20,902 nucleotides of DNA from Psychrosphaera sp. (GCA_028098005.1 JAOHFM010000025.1:1-20902); one strand, 5' to 3'; shown: positions 9,564-16,825, numbered from the stretch's first letter. Numbers and translations are program-made. Notes: a model not told the origin generated them from the sequence alone.

Positions 9564-10217
9564 GTGAGTGCTAACAACGCAAAAATTGTCGTATTAATCT
9601 CCGGCAATGGTTCAAATCTACAAGCAATCATTGACGCTACTGAGTCTGGAAAAATTCCAGGCACGGTAGTGGGTGTGATTTCTAATCGTCCTGATGTTTT
9701 TGGCCTAGAGCGAGCAAAAGAACACAAAATTCATGCTCAAGTTATTGATCATAAAAACTATGAAACAAGAGAAGAGTACGATCAAACTTTAGCTTCTTCA
9801 ATTGCTGAATTAAACCCTGACGTTATTGTTCTGGCTGGGTTTATGAGGATATTGACGGCTAATTTTGTTGAGCAGTTTGAAGGTAAGCTAATCAATATCC
9901 ACCCTTCTCTATTGCCTAAATATCAAGGCTTGAATACGCATCAGCGTGCATTAGATGCCGGTGATGAAGAGCATGGTTGTAGTGTTCATTTTGTAAATGA
10001 ACAACTTGACGGTGGCCCGGTAATTCTGCAGGCAAAAGTACCAGTATTTGGTGATGATGATGCTGACAGTTTAGCCGACCGTGTTCATGTACAAGAACAT
10101 TTAATTTACCCTTTGGTAGTAAAGTGGTTGTGTGAAAAAAGATTACGTTTACAATCAGATGGCGTATATTTAGACAATTCTCTTTTACCAGAACAAGGTT
10201 ATGCAAATGATGAATAA
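9564..10217 (+). CDS. purN: Phosphoribosylglycinamide formyltransferase PurN
   Basis: PurN transfers the formyl group of 10-formyl-tetrahydrofolate to GAR, step three of purine synthesis. The 217-residue product carries the phosphate loop SGNGSNLQ (13-20), GFMRIL, and the catalytic Asn, His and Asp as N111 and H113 (in NIHPSLLPKY) and D149 (in QLDGGPV). The start is GTG, three nucleotides past the purM stop, which suggests translational coupling; no ATG lies near. Its end overlaps the DUF3108 gene by 17 nt. The length is normal, with a few extra residues at the C-terminus. It is folate-dependent and thus functionally linked to the cyclo-ligase gene further down. Confidence 0.97.
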   Translation: MSANNAKIVVLISGNGSNLQAIIDATESGKIPGTVVGVISNRPDVFGLERAKEHKIHAQVIDHKNYETREEYDQTLASSIAELNPDVIVLAGFMRILTANFVEQFEGKLINIHPSLLPKYQGLNTHQRALDAGDEEHGCSVHFVNEQLDGGPVILQAKVPVFGDDDADSLADRVHVQEHLIYPLVVKWLCEKRLRLQSDGVYLDNSLLPEQGYANDE

Positions 10218-10956
10218 AGGTTTTTCTGTGGTCTTCTCTCTTTTGTTGAGTGTTTTTGCTATTGGCTCTTTTGGCGCCTCTGCAACAACTGAAAAAGCAA
10301 AAGATGCCATTAAGCCTTTTAACGCCATATACGACATGTATCGCCAAGGCGACAAGCTAGGCGAAGGTGAAAGAACACTTAAGAAGATTACAGAAAACCA
10401 ATATTCTCTGTCTTTAGAAAGTGAGCTGAAATGGCTCATTTTTTCTGACAAACGCAAAGAAGTTAGCGTGTTTACCATTAGTGACGGGCAAAACATCACC
10501 CCTAACTTATATACGTTCGACCGTTCAGGCACCGGCAGTGACGAAGAAGTTAAGATTTCCTTTAACTCAGACCAGTCGTTGATTGTTAACCCTAAAGCTA
10601 AAAAAGACGCAGCGCCAGATGAATGGCAGCAAGGCTGGCAAGACGAAATGTCTTTGCATGCTCAAATCCAACTCGATCTAATTAACAATAAGAAAGAGTT
10701 TGACTACACCGTTGTAAGCAATAGTGGAAAGTTACGAGACTACTCTTTTGAGGTTATCGGCGAAGAGTTGATTAGCACTGGTTTTGGGCGTTTTAAAGCA
10801 ATTAAAGTGGCACGCGTATATGAAAAAAAGAAGTTCTATGCGCAACACGCATGGTTTATTCCAGAACTAAACTTTACGCTAGCCAGACTGTGGCGAATGA
10901 AAAAAGGCGTAGAGCAGTACGACTTAGTTATCAAAAGCTTTACTGTAGTTGAATAG
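10201..10956 (+). CDS. Exported DUF3108-family protein of unknown function
   Basis: The 251-residue product starts with a typical Sec signal peptide (MQMMNKGFSVVFSLLLSVFAIGSFGASA, cut likely after about residue 28). It continues with a beta-strand-rich mature domain (FNAIYDMYRQGDKLGEGERTL, then EVKISFNSDQ, TGFGRFKAIKVARVYEKK, AWFIPELNFTLARLW) that I recognise as DUF3108, probably a periplasmic barrel-like fold. No lipobox cysteine is present. It overlaps the end of purN by 17 nt; start codons at 10201, 10207 and 10210 are in frame, and the spacing from AAGG favours 10207. It is followed after 8 nt by the cyclo-ligase gene. An exported protein between purine and folate enzymes is curious; its role is unknown and the co-location may only reflect shared transcription. 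Confidence 0.8.
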   Translation: MQMMNKGFSVVFSLLLSVFAIGSFGASATTEKAKDAIKPFNAIYDMYRQGDKLGEGERTLKKITENQYSLSLESELKWLIFSDKRKEVSVFTISDGQNITPNLYTFDRSGTGSDEEVKISFNSDQSLIVNPKAKKDAAPDEWQQGWQDEMSLHAQIQLDLINNKKEFDYTVVSNSGKLRDYSFEVIGEELISTGFGRFKAIKVARVYEKKKFYAQHAWFIPELNFTLARLWRMKKGVEQYDLVIKSFTVVE

Positions 10957-10964
10957 GGTCTGAA

Positions 10965-11555
10965 ATGGAAAGTCGTCAACAATTACGAGCAGATATTCGA
11001 AAACGCCGTAATCTATTGACTGCGGAACAACAAGACGAGGCAGCAGAGCTTTTAAAGCATAATGCACTAAAGCTCATTCTGCCCAGTCAATCCATTGCAC
11101 TTTACTTGGCCAATGACGGCGAAATAAACACAGCACCGCTCATTGAGCACTTACGAGAATTAGACACGCCACTACTATTTCCAGTATTACACCCCTTTTG
11201 TTCTGGCTACCTTAATTTTCAATATGTAAATCGACTCACAGCTTGGACAACAAATAAATACGGTATTACTGAACCTGCGCCAAATGCCCTTGCTACTGCA
11301 AACCTTTCCAATATCGACATTATTTTTATGCCATTAGTTGCCTTTGATACCGATGGAAATAGACTTGGTATGGGCGGAGGTTATTACGACAGAACATTGG
11401 CACAATTAAATCAGCTTTCAAAAAAGCCCGCTTTAGTTGGTTTAGCCCATGATTGCCAAGAAGTTAAACATTTAAACAATGAGCACTGGGACATTCCCAT
11501 TGACATGATAGTGACACCCACCCGAATTATTAAAATTAAAACGAGAAAGCCATGA
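10965..11555 (+). CDS. ygfA: 5-formyltetrahydrofolate cyclo-ligase (YgfA/MTHFS family)
   Basis: The enzyme uses ATP to turn 5-formyl-THF, a storage and inhibitory folate, into 5,10-methenyl-THF and so returns it to the one-carbon pool. The 196-residue product shows the family's basic N-terminus ([15 protein letters not shown]), the substrate pocket region and the signature [22 protein letters not shown] (122-143). It ends with a basic tail. The ATG follows a ribosome site (AGGG) and the stop overlaps the rpiA start in an ATGA, so the two are translationally coupled. In E. coli this gene sits behind the 6S RNA gene ssrS; here DUF3108 ends 8 nt upstream, so no 6S RNA fits. Confidence 0.93.
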   Translation: MESRQQLRADIRKRRNLLTAEQQDEAAELLKHNALKLILPSQSIALYLANDGEINTAPLIEHLRELDTPLLFPVLHPFCSGYLNFQYVNRLTAWTTNKYGITEPAPNALATANLSNIDIIFMPLVAFDTDGNRLGMGGGYYDRTLAQLNQLSKKPALVGLAHDCQEVKHLNNEHWDIPIDMIVTPTRIIKIKTRKP

Positions 11556-12205
11556 ACCAAGATGAAATGAAAAAAGCTGCAGCACTTGCCGCCATAGACT
11601 ATGTAAAAGCAGATACGGTTGTTGGTGTTGGCACTGGCTCTACCGTGAATTACTTTATTGATGCCTTAGCAACCATTAAGCATAACATTATTGGTGCTGT
11701 GTCTAGCTCTGAAGCCTCAACGGAACGTTTAAAACAACATGGTATTGAAGTATTTGATTTAAATAACGTTGCAGACTTTGACTTATACGTCGACGGCGCT
11801 GATGAGATTAATGCTGACAATGCCATGATTAAAGGCGGTGGTGCAGCACTAACACGAGAAAAAATTGTCGCGGCGGTTGCTAAAGAGTTTGTGTGTATTG
11901 TTGATGAATCAAAGCTAGTGCGTCATTTAGGTGAATTCCCGTTACCTGTAGAAGTGATTCCTATGGCGCGCAGTTATGTTGCCCGTGAAATTGTTAAACT
12001 TGGTGGCAGTCCGGTTTACCGCGAAGGAGTTATCACTGACAACGGTAATGTCATTTTAGATGTGTTTGATATGAAAATCGCCGAGCCTAGAAAACTAGAA
12101 GAACAGCTTAATAACATTGTTGGTGTAGTGACAAACGGCCTGTTTGCACACCGAGGCGCGGATCATGTTGTCATTGGTGGCAAGAATGGGGTTGAGAAAC
12201 GCTAA
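11552..12205 (+). CDS. rpiA: Ribose-5-phosphate isomerase A
   Basis: RpiA interconverts ribose-5-phosphate and ribulose-5-phosphate in the pentose phosphate pathway and feeds PRPP for nucleotide synthesis. The 217-residue product is close to E. coli RpiA (219). The catalytic and binding residues fall at the same numbers: D81 and D84 (in YVDGADEIN), K94 (MIKGGG) and E103 (LTREK). The phosphate-binding loop [12 protein letters not shown] (25-36) is also intact. Its start overlaps the cyclo-ligase stop by 4 nt. serA follows 70 nt later with no terminator between, so it probably shares the transcript. Confidence 0.98.
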   Translation: MNQDEMKKAAALAAIDYVKADTVVGVGTGSTVNYFIDALATIKHNIIGAVSSSEASTERLKQHGIEVFDLNNVADFDLYVDGADEINADNAMIKGGGAALTREKIVAAVAKEFVCIVDESKLVRHLGEFPLPVEVIPMARSYVAREIVKLGGSPVYREGVITDNGNVILDVFDMKIAEPRKLEEQLNNIVGVVTNGLFAHRGADHVVIGGKNGVEKR

Positions 12206-12275
12206 AAAATAGAGTATTAATTCTAATCAAGGCAAATCAACTGTAATTTGAACCTCTAAAAATTGGATTCCTAGA

Positions 12276-13505
12276 ATGGAAAATATTTCGCTGGCCAAGC
12301 ATAAAATTAAAATTTTGTTGTTAGAAGGTCTTCACCCTAGTTCTGTAGAAACGTTAAAAGCGCAGGGCTATGACAATATTGAAACACTAAAAACATCTTT
12401 ACCTGAAGACGAGTTAATTGAAAAAATTAAAGACGTTCATTTTATCGGTATTCGCTCTCGTACAAATTTAAATGCCAATGTACTTAAACATGCAAATAAA
12501 CTTATTGCTGTTGGTTGCTTTTGCATTGGTACCAATCAAGTAGATCTGGTTGCGGCTAAAGAAAAAGGCATCGCGGTATTTAACGCGCCATTTTCAAATA
12601 CTCGTTCAGTAGCTGAGTTAGTACTTGGCGAGATACTACTTCTGATTAGGGGCATCCCTGAAAAAAGTGCAAATGCGCATCGTGGCGTTTGGCAAAAGTC
12701 GGCCATTGGCTCTTTTGAAGCTAGAGGAAAAACCTTGGGCATCATTGGTTATGGTCATATTGGTACGCAATTGGGCATCATGGCTGAAAACATTGGTATG
12801 CGCGTTCAGTTTTTTGATATCGAGAATAAACTTACCTTGGGCAACGCGAGTCAAGTGGCAAGCTTAGACAAGTTACTTAGTAGTTCCGACGTTATTTCCC
12901 TGCATGTTCCTGAAACAGACTCTACACAAAACATGATGGGCTCTAAGCAACTGAGTAAAATGAAACCTGGCGCTATTCTAATTAATGCGTCACGCGGCAC
13001 GGTTGTAGATTTAGATGCGTTAACGGACGCATTAAAAAGCAAACATATTGGCGGTGCAGCTATTGATGTATTCCCTGTTGAGCCAAAATCTAACAACGAA
13101 GAGTTTATCTCTCCATTAAGAGGTTTAGATAACGTAATACTGACACCTCACGTGGGTGGTTCGACGCAAGAAGCACAGGAAAACATAGGCATTGAAGTAG
13201 CCGGTAAGTTGGCAAAATATTCAGATAATGGCTCAACGTTGAGTGCCGTTAATGTACCAGAGGTATCACTTCCAGAGCACACAGGGCGCAGCCGAATATT
13301 ACATATTCATAAAAACCAACCAGGTGTGTTAACTAAGATCAATGAAGCGTTTGCAAAACACAATATCAACATTGCTGCACAGTACTTACAAACCGATGAA
13401 AAAATTGGTTATGTAGTCATTGATGTAGAAACCGATGATAGTAATACCGCCTTTGACGAATTAAAGCTTATTGAAGGCACTGTGAAGACTAGACTACTTC
13501 ATTGA
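12276..13505 (+). CDS. serA: D-3-phosphoglycerate dehydrogenase
   Basis: SerA oxidises 3-phosphoglycerate with NAD to start serine synthesis. The 409-residue product is nearly the same length as the E. coli enzyme (410). It has the N-terminal substrate domain, the NAD-binding fold (GKTLGIIGYGHIGTQLG, about 151-167), the signature CFCIGTNQVDL and the catalytic residues R240 (NASRG), E269 and H292 (TPHVGGSTQEAQENIG). A C-terminal ACT domain (about 338-409, starting ILHIHKNQPGVLTKIN) is the serine-feedback module. The gene is probably the last of the purM transcript: no promoter I trust is in the 70-nt gap before it, and a strong terminator follows. In E. coli serA and rpiA are neighbours but divergently arranged; here they run together. 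Confidence 0.97.
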   Translation: MENISLAKHKIKILLLEGLHPSSVETLKAQGYDNIETLKTSLPEDELIEKIKDVHFIGIRSRTNLNANVLKHANKLIAVGCFCIGTNQVDLVAAKEKGIAVFNAPFSNTRSVAELVLGEILLLIRGIPEKSANAHRGVWQKSAIGSFEARGKTLGIIGYGHIGTQLGIMAENIGMRVQFFDIENKLTLGNASQVASLDKLLSSSDVISLHVPETDSTQNMMGSKQLSKMKPGAILINASRGTVVDLDALTDALKSKHIGGAAIDVFPVEPKSNNEEFISPLRGLDNVILTPHVGGSTQEAQENIGIEVAGKLAKYSDNGSTLSAVNVPEVSLPEHTGRSRILHIHKNQPGVLTKINEAFAKHNINIAAQYLQTDEKIGYVVIDVETDDSNTAFDELKLIEGTVKTRLLH

Positions 13506-13533
13506 TTTTAATTTTGTCCGTTATATTTAAACG

Positions 13534-13567
13534 AGCCAATAGACTTCTATTGGCTTTTTTTATTTTT
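13534..13567 (+). terminator. Intrinsic terminator after serA
   Basis: A perfect 9-bp stem AGCCAATAG / CTATTGGCT with the loop ACTT (13534-13555) is followed by a run of T interrupted once by A. It is a strong rho-independent terminator and ends the purM-serA transcript 28 nt after the serA stop codon. Confidence 0.9.
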
Positions 13568-13571
13568 ATAC

Positions 13572-13599
13572 TTTACAGATCGAATCTTTACTGTATATT
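13572..13599 (+). promoter_or_regulatory. yebG: Promoter of yebG
   Basis: TTTACA (13572-13577, 5 of 6) and TATATT (13594-13599, 5 of 6) with a 16-nt spacer make a good sigma-70 promoter just past the serA terminator. The LexA box covers the -10, so repressor binding would block polymerase. Transcription should begin near 13606. Confidence 0.75.
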
Positions 13600-13608
13600 T
13601 AAACAGTA
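13589..13608 (+). promoter_or_regulatory. yebG: LexA (SOS) box of yebG
   Basis: TACTGTATATTTAAACAGTA matches the gammaproteobacterial LexA consensus TACTGTATATATATACAGTA at all but two central positions. Both CTGT and ACAG half-sites are perfect, with an AT-only spacer. It overlaps the -10 of the yebG promoter. E. coli yebG is a known LexA-regulated gene, so site and gene agree. Confidence 0.9.
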
Positions 13609-13652
13609 AGTGATTATTAATTTTCCATAGGCTAGATTTACAGGAGATAGCA

Positions 13653-14075
13653 ATGGCTGTTGAAACTAGGTATGTCGTTATACGAACCGACAAAAGCAAT
13701 AAGGAACAAGACGTCATGACTTTTACCGACAAACGTGCTGCTGATGAATATGACAAAATGTTAGACATGGCGGATGACATGTTTGAGTTGTTGCAGCAAA
13801 GCGGTGTAAAAGTGGACGATCAACAAGCCGAAGAACTTAGTATCTTTTTAGCTAAACAACGCGAAGAAGTACTAATCGCGCTACAAGCCAAAAAGAAACC
13901 AACGGCAAAAAAGTCAAAGCCTAAAGCAAACGCTGACGCTGAAAACCAAACTGACCTAGTTGATGAAGCTGGTGACTCAAAAAAGCTAAAGAGTGAGTTG
14001 CAGTCCGAACCTCACTCTGAAGACTCAGAGGACAATTTAGTGGATTTTGTCATTGAAAAAGACGATGCCGCTTGA
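13653..14075 (+). CDS. yebG: SOS-inducible YebG family protein with acidic/basic tail
   Basis: The first 80 or so residues (MAVETRYVVIRTDKSNKEQD, then FTDKRAADEYDKMLDMADDM) match YebG, a small DNA-damage-inducible protein of uncertain molecular function. The product is 140 residues against about 96 in E. coli. The extra C-terminal part is low-complexity: a lysine-rich stretch (AKKKPTAKKSKPKA) followed by an Asp/Glu/Ser-rich one (EPHSEDSEDNLVDFVIEKDD), probably disordered. The ATG has a good ribosome site (AGGAG), and a LexA box overlaps the promoter. It is a single-gene unit between the serA terminator and the DUF445 gene, from which it is separated by 70 nt. Confidence 0.9.
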   Translation: MAVETRYVVIRTDKSNKEQDVMTFTDKRAADEYDKMLDMADDMFELLQQSGVKVDDQQAEELSIFLAKQREEVLIALQAKKKPTAKKSKPKANADAENQTDLVDEAGDSKKLKSELQSEPHSEDSEDNLVDFVIEKDDAA

Positions 14076-14100
14076 AGTCATTTAATTTATCCATATAACG

Positions 14101-14127
14101 GTGACATGTCATATAATGATGCGTCAC
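14101..14127 (+). promoter_or_regulatory. Dyad over a -10 element before the DUF445 gene
   Basis: A perfect TATAAT (14112-14117) sits in the centre of an imperfect palindrome with arms GTGACATGTCAT and ATGATGCGTCAC around a 3-nt centre (9 of 12 pairs match). No good -35 hexamer was found at the usual distance. The layout is that of an operator over the -10, for an unknown regulator. Confidence 0.4.
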
Positions 14128-14145
14128 TTTTAAAGGAGAATTATT

Positions 14146-14853
14146 TTGAACAAGAGTTTGGTAACTAATGCCATTGCCGCATTAGGTTGTATTGCAGGGT
14201 TTAGCCTCAATATTGATTGGCTTTTTTACATGTCGTTATTTGCGTTATCTGGCGCAATAACTAACTGGATTGCCGTTCACATGCTATTTGAGAAGGTGCC
14301 TGGTTTATATGGAACCGGTATTGTTCAATTAAAGTTTGTAGAATTTAAGTCTGCTATTCACCACTTAATTATGTCTCAGTTTTTTACTCAAGAAAATTTA
14401 GACAAGTTTTTAACTGAACCAACAGGTGATGCTCACCACTTTGATTTAGAGCCTCTTATCAAAGAAACAGATATGTCGTCGGCCTTTGACTCTCTTGTTC
14501 AAACTATTCAACAAAGCTCCTTTGGTGGCATGTTAAGCATGTTTGGTGGCACTGATGCACTAGCACCGCTTAAGGTTCCTTTTGAAGAGAACCTTAAGCA
14601 GTCTATTTCAGAAATAGCTGCCTCTGATGAGTTTTCAGAGAAGTTAAAGTCGCAATTGAGCAGCTCTGCAAATGTTGAAGACATTAGAACAAAAGTCGAT
14701 AACATTGTTCAGCAGCGTCTTAATGAACTAACACCTAAGATGGTGAAAGACTTAGTTCAAGAGATGATAAAAAGTCACTTGGGCTGGTTAGTTGTTTGGG
14801 GTGGCGTATTTGGTGGTGCTATAGGCCTAGTGGCATTTTTTGCTGGCCTGTAG
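14146..14853 (+). CDS. DUF445 family membrane protein
   Basis: A 235-residue protein of the DUF445 family, function unknown. Two hydrophobic segments at the N-terminus (about 5-20 and 26-46) hold the family core GAITNWIAVHMLFEKVPGLYGTG. A soluble, mostly helical middle follows (LIMSQFFTQENLDKFL and on), and a C-terminal membrane helix (WLVVWGGVFGGAIGLVAFFAGL, about 214-235) ends it. The start is TTG at 14146, with an excellent ribosome site (AAGGAG) seven bases before it and no nearby in-frame ATG. The gene has its own candidate -10 and is followed by a strong bidirectional terminator, so it is probably monocistronic. Residues of the middle part look like surfaces for protein contacts rather than catalysis, but that is a guess. 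Confidence 0.85.
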   Translation: MNKSLVTNAIAALGCIAGFSLNIDWLFYMSLFALSGAITNWIAVHMLFEKVPGLYGTGIVQLKFVEFKSAIHHLIMSQFFTQENLDKFLTEPTGDAHHFDLEPLIKETDMSSAFDSLVQTIQQSSFGGMLSMFGGTDALAPLKVPFEENLKQSISEIAASDEFSEKLKSQLSSSANVEDIRTKVDNIVQQRLNELTPKMVKDLVQEMIKSHLGWLVVWGGVFGGAIGLVAFFAGL

Positions 14854-14866
14854 TCTTTATATTCAT

Positions 14867-14902
14867 AAAAAAGCCCGAACACTATGTGTACGGGCTTTTT
14901 TT
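14867..14902. terminator. Bidirectional intrinsic terminator
   Basis: The stem GCCCG / CGGGC, extended by flanking A/T pairs and by an inner ACAC / GTGT stem with one A-A mismatch, has runs of T on both strands. It ends the DUF445 transcript on plus and the rbgA-fadM-phhB transcript on minus. Confidence 0.9.
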
Positions 14903-14976
14903 GTTCATTGACCTGACTTCATTAACTAAGCTCAACGCAGTCAAGAAATCCATTTCGTATTTATAAAGCTATCAAC

Positions 14977-15282
14977 TTAAACTAGCTTTTCCATGCGTTT
15001 GATCATTTTGATATCTAAGTCACTAATGCCGTCTACGTCGTGTGTTACTAAGTCAATAACCACTTTGTTCCAAACATTTGACCATTCAGGGTGGTGGATT
15101 AACTTCTCAGCGTGAATAGCGACTTGAGTCATAAAACCAAAAGCTTGAATAAAGTTTTTAAATACAAACTCTTTATGTAGCTTACCATCAACCATTTGCC
15201 ATTGCTTTTCAGCTTCTAATGACGCATTGATATCTGCTAACTCTTGCTCTAACTGCTCAGTTGTTAATTTTATAGCCGCCAT
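14977..15282 (-). CDS. phhB: 4a-hydroxytetrahydrobiopterin dehydratase (PCD/PhhB family)
   Basis: The enzyme recycles the pterin cofactor of aromatic amino-acid hydroxylases by dehydrating its 4a-carbinolamine form. The 101-residue product contains the full signature HAEKLIHHPEWSNVWNKVVI with the catalytic pair H63 and H64 and the third histidine H81 in LVTHDVDGISDLD. Its start has a strong ribosome site (AAAGGGGAG). The usual partner phenylalanine hydroxylase (phhA) is not in this window. It is the third gene after rbgA and fadM on the minus strand (31-nt gaps) and is followed by the bidirectional terminator. The symbol rests on family membership; such proteins can also act in molybdopterin or unknown pterin processes. 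Confidence 0.9.
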   Translation of the reverse strand: MAAIKLTTEQLEQELADINASLEAEKQWQMVDGKLHKEFVFKNFIQAFGFMTQVAIHAEKLIHHPEWSNVWNKVVIDLVTHDVDGISDLDIKMIKRMEKLV

Positions 15283-15313
15283 AAAACTCCCCTTTCACTC
15301 TATAATTGTAATT

Positions 15314-15721
15314 TTAGTCTTGAGTATGTAACTTCATTCTTTCTAACAAATCGCCTGTGATTTCAACTGCTTTACCAGTTTTTTGATCCATCACAACAAA
15401 CGTAATGTCAGCATCTACTACAACCTTATCAGTACCAGCTTTCGTGATCACTTGATGGAACACTGCGCTTTTATTGCCAATCTTTGACAACGCTGTCGTT
15501 AGTTCTAATGTGTCACCCATGTAAGCGCTAGCGCGATAGTTAATATTGATATTCACAATAGCCCAGGCATAACCTAGAGAGGTAAAGTACTCAATGTCGC
15601 CGCTGTCTTCTAAATACTGCCAACGAGCTTCTTCTAAAAACTCTAGGTAACGAGCGTTATTCACATGCTGATAAATGTCCAAGTGAAATCCGCGTACTTT
15701 AATTAAACTTGTTTTGTTCAT
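15314..15721 (-). CDS. fadM: Hot-dog acyl-CoA thioesterase, FadM-like
   Basis: A 135-residue thioesterase of the 4HBT hot-dog fold. The N-terminal half (IKVRGFHLDIYQHVNNARYL, then EFLEEARW) matches E. coli FadM, a long-chain acyl-CoA thioesterase that removes stalled intermediates of beta-oxidation, almost residue by residue, and NININYR follows as in that protein. D15 in HLDIYQHVNN is the family's active-site aspartate. The ATG has a good ribosome site (AAAGGAAG). It lies 31 nt after rbgA and 31 nt before phhB. Substrate preference is inferred from the resemblance alone; the broader YbgC-like family is the alternative. Confidence 0.88.
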   Translation of the reverse strand: MNKTSLIKVRGFHLDIYQHVNNARYLEFLEEARWQYLEDSGDIEYFTSLGYAWAIVNININYRASAYMGDTLELTTALSKIGNKSAVFHQVITKAGTDKVVVDADITFVVMDQKTGKAVEITGDLLERMKLHTQD

Positions 15722-15752
15722 ATTACTTCCTTTACTACCCTGTATTTACAAA

Positions 15753-16682
15753 TTACTTTCTGCGACGGCGTTTCTTTTTCTTACCGTCTTCTTCTTCCGC
15801 TTTAGCAGCTCGTTCGGCTTCTTTCTCAGCAATAATGACTTTCGCTTCTTCAGCTTGTTCAACTGTTTCTAAAGTAATACGGCCAAGCGTGCCAGAGCGG
15901 TATTCATTCAGTATTATTTCTGACACCTTGTATAAGTCGGCGATGCCACCTTTTCTTATACATGCCCTTTGACGAGCTATCGCATCCATCACGTCTATTG
16001 GCTGTTCTGGTAAGTCTTTTAATTGATAACGTTCCACCAGCAGCTCTGGGTAATGCTCTAGCAAGTACTCAACGGCGTAGTAAGCAATGTCTTCTTTTTC
16101 CGTTACTGTGTCTTTGATACCACCGGTGATGGCCAGCCTGTAACCACAGTCTTCTGGTTCTAGCTTTGGCCACAAGAACCCTGGTGTATCGTGTAAAACA
16201 ATATTGTTATCTAAACGTATACGTTGCTGGGCTTTGGTTACGCCAGCTTCATTACCTGTTTTAGCAATAATTCGATCAGCCAAAATATTGATTGTGGTTG
16301 ATTTACCAACATTCGGAATGCCGCAGATTAATGCTCTAAGTAGCTTGTCTTGACTTACTCGGTGCGGCACCATATCAGAGATAACATTCAATAAGTCTTT
16401 AACGGACTTCGGGTCATGTTGAGTTACAGCAATCGCATCAATTCCACGCTGAGCTTTAAAGTGTTGTAGCCAAATTTCTGTTTGTGCTGGGTCAGCTAAA
16501 TCTGACTTATTGAGTACTTTAAGTACTGGAGTATCGCCACGTAATGCTGGCACTAACGGGTTTTCACTCGAAAACGGAATGCGGGCATCTAGGATTTCGA
16601 TAATTACGTCTACCTGAGGCATGATCTCGGCAATTTCTTTGCGAGCTTTATGCATGTGTCCAGGGAACCAGTTTATTGCCAC
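15753..16682 (-). CDS. rbgA: Ribosome biogenesis GTPase (YlqF/RbgA family)
   Basis: A circularly permuted GTPase that in Bacillus acts late in assembly of the 50S subunit. G4 (NKSD, 58-61) comes before G1 (GIPNVGKST, 121-129), G2 (GVT, 147-149) and G3 (DTPG, 165-168), the order that defines the family. The product is 309 residues and ends with a basic tail (GKKKKRRRRK), fitting an RNA-binding role. I place the start at GTG 16680-16682, giving MAINWFPGHMHKARKE as in RbgA, with GGAG six bases before it. The longer frame from 16724 begins inside the -10 of the likely promoter and adds unconserved residues. It heads a minus-strand unit with fadM and phhB. Confidence 0.92.
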   Translation of the reverse strand: MAINWFPGHMHKARKEIAEIMPQVDVIIEILDARIPFSSENPLVPALRGDTPVLKVLNKSDLADPAQTEIWLQHFKAQRGIDAIAVTQHDPKSVKDLLNVISDMVPHRVSQDKLLRALICGIPNVGKSTTINILADRIIAKTGNEAGVTKAQQRIRLDNNIVLHDTPGFLWPKLEPEDCGYRLAITGGIKDTVTEKEDIAYYAVEYLLEHYPELLVERYQLKDLPEQPIDVMDAIARQRACIRKGGIADLYKVSEIILNEYRSGTLGRITLETVEQAEEAKVIIAEKEAERAAKAEEEDGKKKKRRRRK

Positions 16683-16724
16683 GAGCAACTCCGTTAAATA
16701 ATTGTGTCTTAATATCGGGCGCAT

Positions 16725-16753
16725 ATTCTACCCGTTTGCGAAGTTAGTATAAA
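16725..16753 (-). promoter_or_regulatory. rbgA: Promoter of the rbgA-fadM-phhB unit
   Basis: On the minus strand TTTATA (16748-16753, 4 of 6) is followed after 17 nt by TAGAAT (16725-16730, 5 of 6). The start of transcription would be near 16718, leaving about 36 nt of leader before the GTG start of rbgA. Confidence 0.55.
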
Positions 16754-16791
16754 CGACTTATTTATTCCCGGCTTAAATTTGAGTTACCTCG

Positions 16792-16820
16792 TTGAAAAAC
16801 AAGGTTGGAGCACCCACAAT
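16792..16820 (+). promoter_or_regulatory. Candidate promoter of the short-chain dehydrogenase gene
   Basis: TTGAAA (16792-16797, 5 of 6) and CACAAT (16815-16820, 4 of 6) have the ideal 17-nt spacer. The AT-only palindrome at 16826-16841 lies just downstream, near the expected start of transcription. Confidence 0.4.
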
Positions 16821-16825
16821 TAGTA

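Noticed and set aside
9916..10347. 143-residue frame on the minus strand across the purN-DUF3108 junction
   Set aside because: It is antisense to two well-supported genes, its translation is histidine-rich low-complexity sequence, and it has no recognisable domain.
10940..10964. Possible 6S RNA gene (ssrS) before the cyclo-ligase gene
   Set aside because: ssrS commonly precedes ygfA, but only 8 nt separate DUF3108 from the cyclo-ligase gene here, far too little for a roughly 180-nt RNA.
12206..12275. Promoter before serA (TTGAAC with TAGAAT)
   Set aside because: The TAGAAT overlaps the serA start codon, so it cannot serve as a -10 for this gene.
12536..12867. Overlapping short frames inside serA on both strands
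   Set aside because: They are shadows of the clearly coding serA frame and have no family resemblance or ribosome sites.
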